A DNA stretch of 45,361 nt from a virus, in IMG/VR virus record IMGVR_UViG_3300019881_000004, positions 1 to 45,361 of that record; one strand, 5' to 3'. Positions 22,935 to 31,735 of the stretch are shown here, piece by piece (the first letter of the stretch is position 1; each line of letters opens with the position of its first letter). The notes under the pieces were generated by a model. It saw only the letters and a list, made by a program, of their open reading frames with translations. It had not been told where the DNA came from and did not search any database. The translations under genes were made by a program, and so were the position numbers.

Positions 22935-24158
22935 TCATGCCATCTGGATGCGCACGGACCGCGCGAACGTCCCGGCCCCACCGGCAACGCCGGTGGTGAC
23001 GGCCACGGCCGGCGCGGTGCCGCCCGTCAGGCCCGCGCCGGACGCGGTCATCGCGGCGACGTCCGCACCGGCCAGGGAGCCCTGGAACGTGACCGTGTAC
23101 GGGCCACCCGGCGAGCCGGTGACCTGTACGTTGCCGGAACCCACCGTGGACAGTCCGCCCACGGCCGACTTCACCCCGGCCGCAGTCGCGTTGAACGGGA
23201 TGTTGCCGGTGGTCTGCCCGCCGTAGGACAGGGTGAACGAGCCACCAGCCGGAGCGCCGGTGATGGTCACCAGCTGCGACTCGTTCGACTTGCCGTCCGC
23301 GACAATGTTCGTGCCCAGGAACACGTCCACCAGGGACCTGTCCTGGGCGTTGCGGAAGTCGTAGTCCTGCAGCCACCGCATCGCCATGTTCGCGAAAACC
23401 TTGGTGGCGCCCATCCTCGCGCCCGCCGGAACTGCCGGTGCGCGCATTCCCATGACGTACGCCGTCCTGTGGAACGCGAAGCCCGTGTCCGCGGGGATGG
23501 CCAGCGATCCATACACCGGGCCGAACCCAGCCAGGTTGCCGATCTGTGCGCGGCGCAGCGCGGCGTCGTCGCCCGACTGGTCCACCTTCGACAGTCGATC
23601 CGACTTCAAAAAGACACCCTCCATGTCGGCACCGAGCACCAAGAACCGGTCACTGCGGGGCACCTTGGCCTTGTTCAGTGCGGTGCTCGCGTCGATCGCG
23701 GTCTTGTACGGGTCGACCGTGTCCAGCGTGAGCGTGGTCGCGTAGTCCGCTCCCAGCATCTCCTCCACGATCGCGTCCTCGGCGCCCTCGGCGATCGCGG
23801 AGATCTGCGGCTGCAGCACCTGCTTGCCGAAGTCCGTGATGTCGAGCGTCAGCTCCTCGTCGGTGGTCGCGACGGCGTTGTACAGGTCGGTGTCAAGGGT
23901 GACGTCGACCTTGGTCTCATCCAGGTTGTCCATCTGGATGATGCCGTCGCCCTCGGACGCCGCCGGACGCGCGCCACGCAGCGCACGCTTGCGCGCCTTG
24001 GTGGTCGCCGGAACCCGCAAGGTCACGGTGTCACCGGCCGCGCCGGCGAAGTCGCCGCCCGCGTCGCGCCAAATCAGCCCCGGCAGCACGATCTCACGTT
24101 CCAGGAGCCCCAACGCGGCAGCCGCGATCCGCGTCGCCTTCAGAAAGGTATTCGCCAT
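22935..24158 (-). CDS. Major capsid protein, P22 coat-like, with C-terminal Ig-like domain
   Basis: 407 residues. The N-terminal three quarters follow the P22/HK97-fold coat layout of actinophages (ANTFLKATRIAAAALGLLEREIVLPGL; DTVTLRVPATTKARKR; DGIIQMDNLDETKVDVTLD; NLAGFGPVYGSLAIP). The last 100 residues are a separate beta domain (LVTITGAPAGGSFTLSYGG ... NVQVTGSPGGPYTVTFQG), a fold often displayed on the outside of virions and able to bind sugars. It forms the icosahedral shell. Confidence 0.85.
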   Translation of the reverse strand: MANTFLKATRIAAAALGLLEREIVLPGLIWRDAGGDFAGAAGDTVTLRVPATTKARKRALRGARPAASEGDGIIQMDNLDETKVDVTLDTDLYNAVATTDEELTLDITDFGKQVLQPQISAIAEGAEDAIVEEMLGADYATTLTLDTVDPYKTAIDASTALNKAKVPRSDRFLVLGADMEGVFLKSDRLSKVDQSGDDAALRRAQIGNLAGFGPVYGSLAIPADTGFAFHRTAYVMGMRAPAVPAGARMGATKVFANMAMRWLQDYDFRNAQDRSLVDVFLGTNIVADGKSNESQLVTITGAPAGGSFTLSYGGQTTGNIPFNATAAGVKSAVGGLSTVGSGNVQVTGSPGGPYTVTFQGSLAGADVAAMTASGAGLTGGTAPAVAVTTGVAGGAGTFARSVRIQMA

Positions 24159-24223
24159 GAAGATGCCTCCAGCTTGGTGGACCGCCAGCGGCCTTCAATG
24201 GCGATGGCCGTGCGGGTAGTAGG

Positions 24224-24763
24224 TCAGTTGCGGCGGATCAGCTCGGCGAGCTTGCGAGGATCGTTTTCCTCCAGCGGCTCGTCCGGATCGGTGCCACCAC
24301 GCAGGCGCTCCGTGGGCTTCCCGGCGACCTTCGGGACTGGTTTGCCGGCGCCGCCGAAGCTCTCCAGGAGTTCGTCGGCGTCGGCTTCCAGGTCCTCTTC
24401 GGTCGCCCCGACAAGCCGGGACGCCTGCTTTTCGGTGAGTCCCTTGCGCACACCGACTCGGAGACGCATCAGCTCGGACTGTGCGTCCGTGGCGACCTTC
24501 TCGGCCGCTGCCGCGCGCTCGGTGAGCTTCTGGGACTCGGTCTTGTTGGCGTCTTCCAGCTCCTGGGCCTTCGCCGCCAACGGTTCGAGGTCCTTGAGAC
24601 GCTTGCGCAGGTTGGCCGCTTCGGAATTGGCCTTGGCGATCTTCGCCTTCGCGCGCGCCTCGTCGAACTGCTCCGCCTTGCCCGTGTCGACGTCGGTCTC
24701 GACGGTCTCCTCCGGGGACTCCGTCTCGGTCTCGTCGACTTCGGGCGCGTCGATCTCAGCCAT
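24224..24763 (-). CDS. Capsid scaffolding protein
   Basis: 179 residues from ATG 24763. Highly charged and coiled-coil in the centre (RAKAKIAKANSEAANLRKRLKDLEPLAAKAQELEDA), with an acidic N-terminus and a basic C-terminal end (DPRKLAELIRRN). This is typical of phage scaffolds, which assemble inside the procapsid, bind the coat through the basic C-terminus and leave. It lies directly upstream of the coat gene. Confidence 0.8.
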   Translation of the reverse strand: MAEIDAPEVDETETESPEETVETDVDTGKAEQFDEARAKAKIAKANSEAANLRKRLKDLEPLAAKAQELEDANKTESQKLTERAAAAEKVATDAQSELMRLRVGVRKGLTEKQASRLVGATEEDLEADADELLESFGGAGKPVPKVAGKPTERLRGGTDPDEPLEENDPRKLAELIRRN

Positions 24764-24813
24764 GTGGGGCCTCCAGGGCCTGTTGATGGGTGTTCCCGCC
24801 TCCAGGGCGGAAA

Positions 24814-25563
24814 TCAGTGAGCCGCCCCGTAGGCGACACGGAACGCGGCGATCGCGTCCTTTCCGGACACGCCGCCCGTCGACTGCGCCCAGATCCGTTC
24901 GGCCTTCAGCGACGCGTCGGGCCACTGTGTGTCCGCCGAGTACACCGGTTCGATCGTGCAGGCACAGAAGTCATGGAAACGTGGATGGTCCCGGGGATCG
25001 CCCGCCGTCGCCCTGTTCTTGTAGACCGGCCCCCGAGAAGTGAGCATCGCGCAGAACGCGCACGGGTCGCCCTTGGCGACCCGCATCCACCCGAGCGCCC
25101 GGCGGTCCGCGGCGACCGTGTCGAGGATGGTCTTCCGACCACCATTGAGGACGATGCGGGCCACCGAACCTGACACCGCCACGAGGCCGCGCTCGGATGC
25201 GAGACTGGGTGACGCGCCAGCGGACAAGTTGCGCCGCACGGTCACCGGGCCGGTCACACGTAGCGAGGTGCGCAGTGCGTCCAGGTTGACACCGTCCGCG
25301 GGGACGACCTTCAGTCGGCCTCTTACACCCTCACGGCGGCGGAAGTCAGCCAGGTAGCCCCGCGCCGCGACCGCCACCTGGCCTCGACGGCTGCTCACCA
25401 TCGCCTCCAGCGCCGCCTGCAGCGGCGGCCACGACTGGTCGAGATCGGCGACTCTCAATAGCGGCCACAATCGGGTCACGTCACGGATCGCGACCGCGCG
25501 CAGCGCTACGAGAACCTGCGCGTACGCGCTACTGATGCGCTCCGACGAGAGGTTGGTTGCCAC
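24814..25563 (-). CDS. MuF-like minor head (capsid morphogenesis) protein
   Basis: 249 residues from GTG 25563, overlapping the portal gene by 35 bp. The helical N-terminal half is followed by GWMRVAKGDPCAFCAMLTSRGPVY and RFHDFCACTIEPVY, the Cys/His cluster typical of actinophage MuF-like (VG15) proteins. It is thought to act with the portal in head assembly or DNA delivery. No protease motif is visible. Confidence 0.75.
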   Translation of the reverse strand: MATNLSSERISSAYAQVLVALRAVAIRDVTRLWPLLRVADLDQSWPPLQAALEAMVSSRRGQVAVAARGYLADFRRREGVRGRLKVVPADGVNLDALRTSLRVTGPVTVRRNLSAGASPSLASERGLVAVSGSVARIVLNGGRKTILDTVAADRRALGWMRVAKGDPCAFCAMLTSRGPVYKNRATAGDPRDHPRFHDFCACTIEPVYSADTQWPDASLKAERIWAQSTGGVSGKDAIAAFRVAYGAAH

Positions 25564-26899
25564 TGCCGGCTCCCATCTGGCTGTCGAGCATCGACGTCAG
25601 GTTGCCCAGTGGGTCGCCTTGCGCGACGAGCCGCTTCCATTCGTCCACATCGGACTTTGTGACGCCGGGAATCCGCGCCCACAACGCCTCTGGCGGAACG
25701 TGCAGCATGGTGACCGCTTTGCCCAGGGCGTCCACGGCCTGCGAGAGCGACCGGATGTCCATGTCCTGCCACGTGACGTGTGCCATGACGTCCTGCGCGG
25801 CGGCGTCGTCGTTTTCGAGAGCTGCCCCGAGTCGCAGCGCCTGGTCGTGGCTCTTGCCCATCGACTTCTGCCGCTCGGTGACCTTCTGCGTCAGTGGAGC
25901 GCGGGCCTGCGCGAGCGCGTCCGCGGCGACGTTGACGATCTTGCCTGTCAACGCGGAGGCCGGCGTCTGGGATACGGCGGCGAGCTTCTCCACATCGGAC
26001 TCTTCCGCCGCGATGAACCCATCCAGTGGAGTCTCGTCGAGGGTGCCGAACTTGGTGTCCGCGTCCTCAGCGATCAGCAGGTCATCCTGGCGCAGCTTGA
26101 GTTTCTTACGCCTGGCCTCGTCCTCAGAGTCGGGCTCGGCCATGCCCGTGACCGTCCGGATCTTCCAGCTCGCGAAGTGCTGGGTGAGTAGGCGGTCGAA
26201 GCTCGTCTTGTTGATCCGGCCGGCCAGCGCGATGAACGGTTCCACTTCGCCATCGGTCCGGCCGTCGAGATCCAGCATGTTCGCGTACCGGACCACCGGG
26301 CACACCCCAGCATTGTGGACTCGGGACTCGATGAACGTGACCTTCGCGCCCTCTCCGGTGGTGGACAGGAAGTACTGCTGCTCCTCGTCCAACACCTGGA
26401 TCATGAGGTCGTTCCCGGACTTGTCGACCTGGATCGTGTACATCGGCCAGTCGTCCTCAGCCGGCTCGGCGTACACCGCCAGCATCTTGCGGGGGCTGAC
26501 ACCACGCATGACCGCCGTGCTCACACCGTTCAGTTCACCCGGCAAGACACGCACGTAAGACTGTCCATAGGCGAGCGCGGCACGATGGACGGCGATCTGC
26601 CGGTTGTCGAAGTCGTTGGCCTGCCACGTTCTCCACGCCGTCGAGTTGTCCGGTAGATCCGGCGAGCGGTACCCGTCGACGTACATCGCCTGCGCGACGG
26701 TCGTGACGACCAGGCCGAGCCAGGGCGTCTTCGACAACTCGGCAAGCGCCCTCATCTCCGGATTGGCCGTCCGCGGCATCTTGATGTCCTCGTGCTGCCA
26801 CCGATACCACAGGTCGATCCGATCAAGCCGAGCCTTCTCCTGGAAGAACGCGGGCAGGAGTCGATCCTTGACCAACTCCACAACGTCGCCCTGCCTCAT
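25529..26899 (-). CDS. Portal protein (SPP1 gp6-like)
   Basis: 456 residues. The N-terminal WYRWQHEDIKMP...LAELSKTPWLGLVVTTVAQAMYVDGYR and the later GRINKTSFDRLLTQHFASWKIRTVTGM, plus a C-terminal helical stem region (ALTGKIVNVAADALAQA), are standard for actinophage portals. Twelve copies form the DNA entry ring at one capsid vertex, where the terminase docks. Confidence 0.85.
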   Translation of the reverse strand: MRQGDVVELVKDRLLPAFFQEKARLDRIDLWYRWQHEDIKMPRTANPEMRALAELSKTPWLGLVVTTVAQAMYVDGYRSPDLPDNSTAWRTWQANDFDNRQIAVHRAALAYGQSYVRVLPGELNGVSTAVMRGVSPRKMLAVYAEPAEDDWPMYTIQVDKSGNDLMIQVLDEEQQYFLSTTGEGAKVTFIESRVHNAGVCPVVRYANMLDLDGRTDGEVEPFIALAGRINKTSFDRLLTQHFASWKIRTVTGMAEPDSEDEARRKKLKLRQDDLLIAEDADTKFGTLDETPLDGFIAAEESDVEKLAAVSQTPASALTGKIVNVAADALAQARAPLTQKVTERQKSMGKSHDQALRLGAALENDDAAAQDVMAHVTWQDMDIRSLSQAVDALGKAVTMLHVPPEALWARIPGVTKSDVDEWKRLVAQGDPLGNLTSMLDSQMGAGSGNQPLVGAHQ

Positions 26900-26902
26900 G
26901 CT

Positions 26903-27109
26903 TCAGGACCTTCCGTTGTGGTGGGGATGGGTGACGGCGTGCACGTTCTCCGGGAGAACGTCACCTAACTGCGGGAGCAATTCGACGCCCGCGTGGTCAA
27001 GCAGCTCGGGGGTGACGTAGACGCAGCCATCGGACAATCGCGCCGGAACTGAGTCTGAAGTGGGCGCGCCAGGACCGGTCACGGTGCCACCCGGTTCTGT
27101 CGCCATCAC
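26903..27109 (-). CDS. Small hypothetical protein between terminase and portal
   Basis: 68 residues from GTG 27109 (ATG 27106 is equally possible), filling the gap between TerL and the portal gene. It contains DGCVYVTPELLDHAGVELLPQLGDVLPENV, a short amphipathic unit. No family recognised. Confidence 0.55.
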   Translation of the reverse strand: MMATEPGGTVTGPGAPTSDSVPARLSDGCVYVTPELLDHAGVELLPQLGDVLPENVHAVTHPHHNGRS

Positions 27110-28738
27110 CTACCAGACCCTTCCGCTGCGCTTCTTCTTCCTGTTCGGATTGCTGATCACCAAGCGCCGCACCATTCGGGCACCGACCAAGCACACCGCG
27201 AGGTCGATCTTGTCCGGCGAGTCCGGCGTCTCCTTCCCGATCGACACCCCGTATCGGTTCGGTCGCCGCCGCGCGTTCCCCATGTGCCGTACCAGTCGCG
27301 CGTCAGCGTCGATCGTGAACTGCTTCTGTTCGATCTCCATCAGCGTCAGCTCGCAGGCTTGCGTAAAGTCGAACACCTTGTTCCGCATGTCCCATGCGAT
27401 CGGCTGCGGTTCCTTGCCAGTCGGCACCGCCCAGAGCTCAAGCTCGTCGCGGTACAGCTCGGGCCACGAGATCTTGGTGAACGACTCCCATTCCTTGACG
27501 TCCGCGAAGAAGCCCTTCACGTTCCAGGTCCGGAACGCGTACGCCACCTTGGCGTCCACCTCGATCACCGGCACCACGTCATCGTCGTCGTTCGGGTCCG
27601 GCTCCCACGCGTCCACAACGAACACGTGTCCGTCGGAGATGCAGCACCCGACCAGACCGGTCGCGTCCCTCGACTTGGAACCGTCGAAGAACAGGGCGAT
27701 GTCCTCGCCCGGCAACACAATCCGGTCTGTGTCGAACAACAACTCGACTTGTTCTTCTGTGACCCACGCGTCGAGCGCCGACGTAGGCCGGTTCAGGTAT
27801 TTGCATTTCGAGTCGTCCGGTCGGGACTTTTGGTCCCAGATCCGGGTTTTGATCGCCCGACGGTCGACCCACCAACAGTCGTCGTACACGTGCGCGAGGG
27901 CACGGTCCAGCGACGCCTCGTCGCCCATGTCCGTGTCCGGCGGCGCGACCCGCGCGTCATACAAGATCCGGGACTCGCCCTGAACGCGCCCTTCCTCTTG
28001 GGCGAGCCACGCTTTCCAGTCTTCCTGGGCCACCGATCCTTTGCCGGGCTTCCAGGCGTTGCAGGTCGACATCATCCGCGACCCGGACTTGGCCAGGTTG
28101 TCTTCCAGGGTCGCGCAGAACTCGATGCCGCCGTTGTTCGGCAACCAGTGTTCGGTCTCGTCACCGACGATCGCGGTCGCCTCGGCACCCTCGGCCGCCG
28201 TCGACGACGACGTGATGACCTGCAGCGTGCCTTCGGGAGCCTTGAAGTACTGCACTTTCCCCGGGTCGAGTAGGAAATCCCGGACGATCCGTGAGCCCTT
28301 CGGGGCGAACGCGCGCACCATGCGCATCGTGTTCGCGGTCTGCGATTCCGCGGTCGCCGCGATCTGCACCAGCGGCATCTCCACCGGCCGGCCCACGCAC
28401 CCGCCGAGTACCTTCGGGTCGAAGTCCCGGAGTCGGACCGGAAAGCACAGTTCCGACAACGCCCACAGCGCTGCGAACGGCGACTTTCCGCTGCCCTTGG
28501 CCAATCTGCGGATGGCGCGGTGAAACAGCCAGTTCCCCGACTCGTCGACCGCGTACCACCAGAGTAGGAAGCGGATCTGGCTGTTCACGAATTCGAACCG
28601 CTGGCCGGCGCGCGGCCCGTTCGGCTGCCTCAGGTACTTCGTGGCCCCTTTGACAACTTCCCACCCGAGGGTGAGATCAGGGAGTCCGGTCGGAAGAGTG
28701 ACAAGCCGTTCAGCTGGAGAGACGGCGGCGATAATCAT
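27110..28738 (-). CDS. Terminase large subunit
   Basis: 542 residues from ATG 28738 (inside the end of TerS, 29-bp overlap). Walker A-type RLAKGSGKSPFAA at about 78-90, Walker B DETEH in AIVGDETEHW, and nuclease acidic residues in FFDGSKSRDATG and DKIDLAV near the C-terminus. This ATPase-nuclease motor packages and cuts phage DNA. The sequence resembles the HK97-like terminases of actinophages. Confidence 0.9.
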   Translation of the reverse strand: MIIAAVSPAERLVTLPTGLPDLTLGWEVVKGATKYLRQPNGPRAGQRFEFVNSQIRFLLWWYAVDESGNWLFHRAIRRLAKGSGKSPFAALWALSELCFPVRLRDFDPKVLGGCVGRPVEMPLVQIAATAESQTANTMRMVRAFAPKGSRIVRDFLLDPGKVQYFKAPEGTLQVITSSSTAAEGAEATAIVGDETEHWLPNNGGIEFCATLEDNLAKSGSRMMSTCNAWKPGKGSVAQEDWKAWLAQEEGRVQGESRILYDARVAPPDTDMGDEASLDRALAHVYDDCWWVDRRAIKTRIWDQKSRPDDSKCKYLNRPTSALDAWVTEEQVELLFDTDRIVLPGEDIALFFDGSKSRDATGLVGCCISDGHVFVVDAWEPDPNDDDDVVPVIEVDAKVAYAFRTWNVKGFFADVKEWESFTKISWPELYRDELELWAVPTGKEPQPIAWDMRNKVFDFTQACELTLMEIEQKQFTIDADARLVRHMGNARRRPNRYGVSIGKETPDSPDKIDLAVCLVGARMVRRLVISNPNRKKKRSGRVW

Positions 28739-29174
28739 CGAGGGCCGCCACCGCGGCGTCCTCATCGGCATCGGTCTCAGACGCGCGCTGCAACTCCAGC
28801 CGCGCCCGACGCCGGTCCCCCTCGGTCGCGAGGAGCACCGTCATCGCCCGGAGATAGGCGCTCAAGCTCGCGCCCTTCATCGGGATCCTCTCCCTGACGA
28901 CCTCGCCCTGCTCCGTGATGCCGACAAACTGCGGCTGAAGATCACGACTGATCGACTCAGCGATCAAGAAGGCAACCGCCCAGTCCGACGGCTCATAGAA
29001 GACACTCTGCCCGGAGTCCCCGAGCGACAGATACCACTGCAGGGCCACCGGGTGCCACGCCTCGTCCGCGTCCGGGATGGTCACTTCCGTCGACGCCTCG
29101 GCGGTGTCGACCGGCGTCTGTGGCGCGTTGCGGCGCCGCCGTTGATCCGACCGCTTCGGTACTGGGCCGCTCAT
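28710..29174 (-). CDS. Terminase small subunit
   Basis: 154 residues from ATG 29174 with GGAGG five bases upstream. A basic N-terminal tail is followed by a helical core (AWHPVALQWYLSLGDSGQSVFYEPSDWAVA) characteristic of actinophage TerS proteins, which recognise the packaging site and hand DNA to TerL. The likely packaging site lies just upstream. Confidence 0.8.
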   Translation of the reverse strand: MSGPVPKRSDQRRRRNAPQTPVDTAEASTEVTIPDADEAWHPVALQWYLSLGDSGQSVFYEPSDWAVAFLIAESISRDLQPQFVGITEQGEVVRERIPMKGASLSAYLRAMTVLLATEGDRRRARLELQRASETDADEDAAVAALDDYRRRLSS

Positions 29175-29293
29175 ATCAACCTCCAGGGTTATGGGTGACC
29201 CACCCGGGGTCGGGGGCTACGAGGGGCAGCGGCGCGGCTACCGCGCGGGGAAACGTCGTGTCCGAAACGTCTCAACCCGTACTGGATTTTCGA

Positions 29294-29307
29294 CGCTATG
29301 CATAGCG
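29294..29307. repeat. 14-bp perfect palindrome
   Basis: CGCTATGCATAGCG is its own reverse complement. It overlaps the weak -10 candidate of the promoter proposed at 29295-29323 and could be an operator, or part of the packaging site. Confidence 0.5.
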
Positions 29308-29323
29308 GTAACCCTCTGTTCAA
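29295..29323 (-). promoter_or_regulatory. Weak candidate promoter for the late operon
   Basis: On the minus strand TTGAAC (29318-29323) is separated by 17 bases from CATAGC (29295-29300). The -35 is good and the -10 poor. It points toward TerS, 120 bp downstream. Confidence 0.25.
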
Positions 29324-29477
29324 GATCGGGAGGCACCCCCCACCCCCGCATAACCGCAGGTCAGAGGCTTGATCGAGCGTCGGAGTCGATCACATGTCCG
29401 CGCATCGTCGCAGGTCAGCGTGTTGATCCACATCGTCGCTGATCCACATCGAGGCCATCACATGGCCATGCATGCAG

Positions 29478-29837
29478 CTATGCACGGAGCCCGGGGTGAG
29501 GCTGCTCCGGCCGGCGCCTGAGTGCGGCGCGCTGAGCCTTGGCAACCACGCCTTGCAGTGTGCTGCGGTGGCGATGGTGCCTCCCGCACAGCGACCGCAG
29601 GTTCTGCGGTCGATGGTCCAGCCGGTCGCCGATGTGGTCGACGTCGGTCGCGTGCTCGGTGCAGCGCTGCGCGTGGTCGTAGCCACCGGCCATGTACTCG
29701 GCCGGCCGGCCGTCGGCGTCGAGGTCGCCGAGCCACGTGCACCTGCGGCCGTCCCTGCGCAGGATGGGGCGGCGGATGGCCGGCCAGTTCGATGGGAGTG
29801 TGCTGCGTCGGTCGCTGCCCTGCCACTGGTCGGGCAC
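29478..29837 (-). CDS. HNH endonuclease
   Basis: 119 residues from GTG 29837. The core reads RRDGRRCTW, then ATDVDHIGDRLDHRPQNLRSLCGRHHRHRS, giving the HNH-type His, Asn and His residues plus zinc-binding Cys. Such nucleases sit beside the terminase genes in many siphoviruses and assist cleavage at cos. The gene lies immediately beyond the candidate cos region. Confidence 0.8.
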   Translation of the reverse strand: MPDQWQGSDRRSTLPSNWPAIRRPILRRDGRRCTWLGDLDADGRPAEYMAGGYDHAQRCTEHATDVDHIGDRLDHRPQNLRSLCGRHHRHRSTLQGVVAKAQRAALRRRPEQPHPGLRA

Positions 29838-29843
29838 AGCGCC

Positions 29844-30068
29844 CTATGCCCGTGGGTCCGGTCGACCGGCCACCGGGCGCGGCGTGGCCTGCCCGGTCCC
29901 GTCGCAGTCGTCGCACGGCACCGGCTTGACCAGGCCGATGATCACAGCCCACGCGGATTGCAGCGGGAGGTTCATCCACACCGACCAGGGCTCGCGGTCG
30001 TCGCTGTCCGCCAGCTGGCCGCACCCGTCACAGCGGTGGCACGGCGGCACGTCGCTCTGCACGGTCAC
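29844..30068 (-). CDS. Small DnaJ-like zinc-finger protein
   Basis: 74 residues from GTG 30068 (GTGA overlap with the previous stop). It has two CxxC units, CHRCDGCG near the N-terminus and CDDCDGTG near residue 53, separated by a hydrophobic helix. This is a looser form of the CxxCxGxG module also found at 4598-4816 and 5391-5492. Function unknown. Confidence 0.6.
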   Translation of the reverse strand: MTVQSDVPPCHRCDGCGQLADSDDREPWSVWMNLPLQSAWAVIIGLVKPVPCDDCDGTGQATPRPVAGRPDPRA

Positions 30069-30316
30069 TCCTCTCGCTCGTCCCACCACGGGTTCCACAT
30101 GGGCAGTGCGGAGATGCCGTCTTCGATGTGGTCGCTGCGCTCGCTGTACATGCCGGGCGTCCCGTGTGGATGGAGCGTGCTGTCAGCCCACCGCAGCGCG
30201 GCGCGCTGAGTAGGGAAGCCGGACTGGACATGGTCGTCGGGCCTGAGGCCGTAGCCCGGCCGGCGCACGGCCCAGGTCTTAGCTGCCGGGTCTCGGCGCA
30301 CCTGGACCTTGCGCAT
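30065..30316 (-). CDS. Hypothetical small protein
   Basis: 83 residues, ATG overlapping the previous stop. The sequence (VQVRRDPAAKTWAVRRPGYGLRPDDHVQSGFPTQRAALRWAD) suggests a small alpha/beta domain. No family recognised; coupled on both sides by short overlaps. Confidence 0.55.
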   Translation of the reverse strand: MRKVQVRRDPAAKTWAVRRPGYGLRPDDHVQSGFPTQRAALRWADSTLHPHGTPGMYSERSDHIEDGISALPMWNPWWDEREE

Positions 30317-30591
30317 CAGGCCGGGTCAGGCACCGGCTTGGCCGGCTCGTCCGGCAGCCAGAGCGTGCGCATCGTCAGGGTGACGTTGCGGCAGTAGTCG
30401 TCGTGGTGCCCGTTGGCCTCGACGATCACGCCGGCCCGCCTGCCGGGCGTGTCGGCCGGCCAGGCGGCGAGTTCGCTGAGGATGAACCCCTTGACTGCGG
30501 TGGCCTGCGGGTTCTCGCCGTAGATGGTTGCCGCGTCGATCTGCGCGCGGGCCTGCTCGACGGTTCCGGCTGCCTGGAAGGAAAAGCTCAC
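30316..30591 (-). CDS. Hypothetical small protein
   Basis: 91 residues from GTG 30591 with GAGGAG upstream. The sequence has a helical start (VEQARAQIDAA) and a central strand (RAGVIVEANGHHDDYCRNVTLTM). No family recognised. It follows a strong hairpin at 30657-30692. Confidence 0.55.
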   Translation of the reverse strand: MSFSFQAAGTVEQARAQIDAATIYGENPQATAVKGFILSELAAWPADTPGRRAGVIVEANGHHDDYCRNVTLTMRTLWLPDEPAKPVPDPA

Positions 30592-30656
30592 GGATCGCTC
30601 CTCGCGACGGTTCTGGGTGGGGTGTCGAATGGACTAACGGCGAGGGCCTGGATACG

Positions 30657-30692
30657 ACGTTGCCCCGGCCGAGGGAGCGACCGGGGCAACGT
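30657..30692 (-). terminator. Hairpin with 12-bp perfect stem
   Basis: Arms 30657-30668 and 30681-30692 (ACGTTGCCCCGG / CCGGGGCAACGT) with a 12-base loop, in the 157-bp gap downstream of the 30749-31294 gene. No T tract; probably a terminator or attenuator for minus-strand transcription. Confidence 0.65.
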
Positions 30693-30748
30693 GTCCTGGA
30701 GCCGATCCCAGGTGACTTGGCCGGGGGAGTTTGGGGACGATGAGCGGG

Positions 30749-31294
30749 CTAGTGCTCACGCCAATTCGCTAGATCCTCAACGGCGTGCATGGCCCGGTTC
30801 TGGTCGATGCCGATCACTCCGACCAGGTACCGCCGGTAGGCACTGTCCAGGTTGGCCACTGGGTAGCATTGAACGACATAGCCGGCGTGCTGGTTGGCGT
30901 CGGCCGGATCCCATTGCCACTCCATGGGGTGGCACGTCAGGGAGCATTTCAGAAACGGTTTCATGTTGCGCGCCGCGATCCCCGGCTCCATGCGAAGCAG
31001 GCCGAGTGCGGCCTGGTTCAGCGGCGGCCGGTCGGCGCGCAGTCCGCGGATGACCTCGGCTACGGCCTCCATCGGCAGGCCCAACTTTTTGGTCATTTGG
31101 GCCATGACTGCAGCATCGTATTCGGCGTAGGCGGCTGCGGTGAATACCTCCGTGGCGTACGCCGTGGCGCGCGGCTGGTCGAAGGTCTCAGCCGTGTCCG
31201 CGTTGTACTCGACCACCAGCCGGTAGTTACCAGCCAGGTCCACATCGGCCTTGACCCAGATGCTCTCGGGCTCGTTGGCGGCGCCGCTCTTCAT
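30749..31294 (-). CDS. Hypothetical phage protein
   Basis: 181 residues. It begins with strands (SIWVKADVDLAGNYRLVVEYNAD) and continues with a helical block (YATEVFTAAAYAEYDAAVMAQMTKKLGL), then a Cys/His-containing stretch (KCSLTCHPMEWQWDPADANQHAG). No family recognised and no strong ribosome site for ATG 31294. Confidence 0.55.
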   Translation of the reverse strand: MKSGAANEPESIWVKADVDLAGNYRLVVEYNADTAETFDQPRATAYATEVFTAAAYAEYDAAVMAQMTKKLGLPMEAVAEVIRGLRADRPPLNQAALGLLRMEPGIAARNMKPFLKCSLTCHPMEWQWDPADANQHAGYVVQCYPVANLDSAYRRYLVGVIGIDQNRAMHAVEDLANWREH

Positions 31295-31370
31295 GACCGA
31301 CTAGCTTGCCAGAACACAGGCGCCGACTGGGGGGATTCCGAGACGGGTCGGCGTGCCGCGTGATCGACGT

Positions 31371-31718
31371 TCACTGCTGAGGTCCGCTGGCCACCCGGAG
31401 GCAGGCGCTGCAGCCGCAGCCCTCCGGCGGCCGACTCTCCGCCTCGGCGATGAACTCCGCGACGAGCGCCTGCTGGAGTCTGTGCCCCTCGACGTCGACC
31501 GGGTTCGGCGCCCACGGATTCCTTCTGAACGGGAGGTGGCTGAACTCGGTTCCACGGGCGGGAATCACCCGATAGTGCTCCATCGGCGCGGCGATCTCGC
31601 GCGCTCGGCGACTGTCGCTCGTGCAGGTCATCGTCCGCCCGGTGAGCCGGTTCAACACGTCGTACACCGGAGGGACTCCCTCGCTCGCCTGCGTGGTCGG
31701 CTGCTGCGCTCTCGGCAC
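31371..31718 (-). CDS. Hypothetical protein
   Basis: 115 residues from GTG 31718, about ten bases after the predicted transcription start of the promoter at 31736-31764, so the mRNA may be nearly leaderless. The C-terminus has CGCSAC. No domain recognised. The frame is not certain, as another open frame covers the same stretch. Confidence 0.45.
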   Translation of the reverse strand: MPRAQQPTTQASEGVPPVYDVLNRLTGRTMTCTSDSRRAREIAAPMEHYRVIPARGTEFSHLPFRRNPWAPNPVDVEGHRLQQALVAEFIAEAESRPPEGCGCSACLRVASGPQQ

Positions 31719-31735
31719 AGAACACGCACAGTCGC

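Larger units (their letters stand above)
29175..29477. other. Noncoding region, candidate packaging (cos) site
   Basis: About 300 bp without a convincing gene between TerS and an HNH nuclease. It holds two copies of CGCAGGTCAG (29355-29364, 29409-29418), two copies of TGATCCACATCG (29424-29435, 29440-29451), a C-rich stretch around 29331-29347 and a 14-bp palindrome. Repeats like these are what TerS binds at cos or pac sites, and HNH-cos-TerS order is common in HK97-type phages. The cut position cannot be told from sequence alone. Confidence 0.5.

Noticed and set aside
22878-25043. 721-residue plus-strand frame opposite the coat and scaffold genes
   Set aside because: High-GC antisense shadow, Arg/Ser-rich, no motif.
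31321-31353. 7-bp hairpin CGCCGAC/GTCGGCG
   Set aside because: Too short with a long loop; frequent by chance at this GC content.
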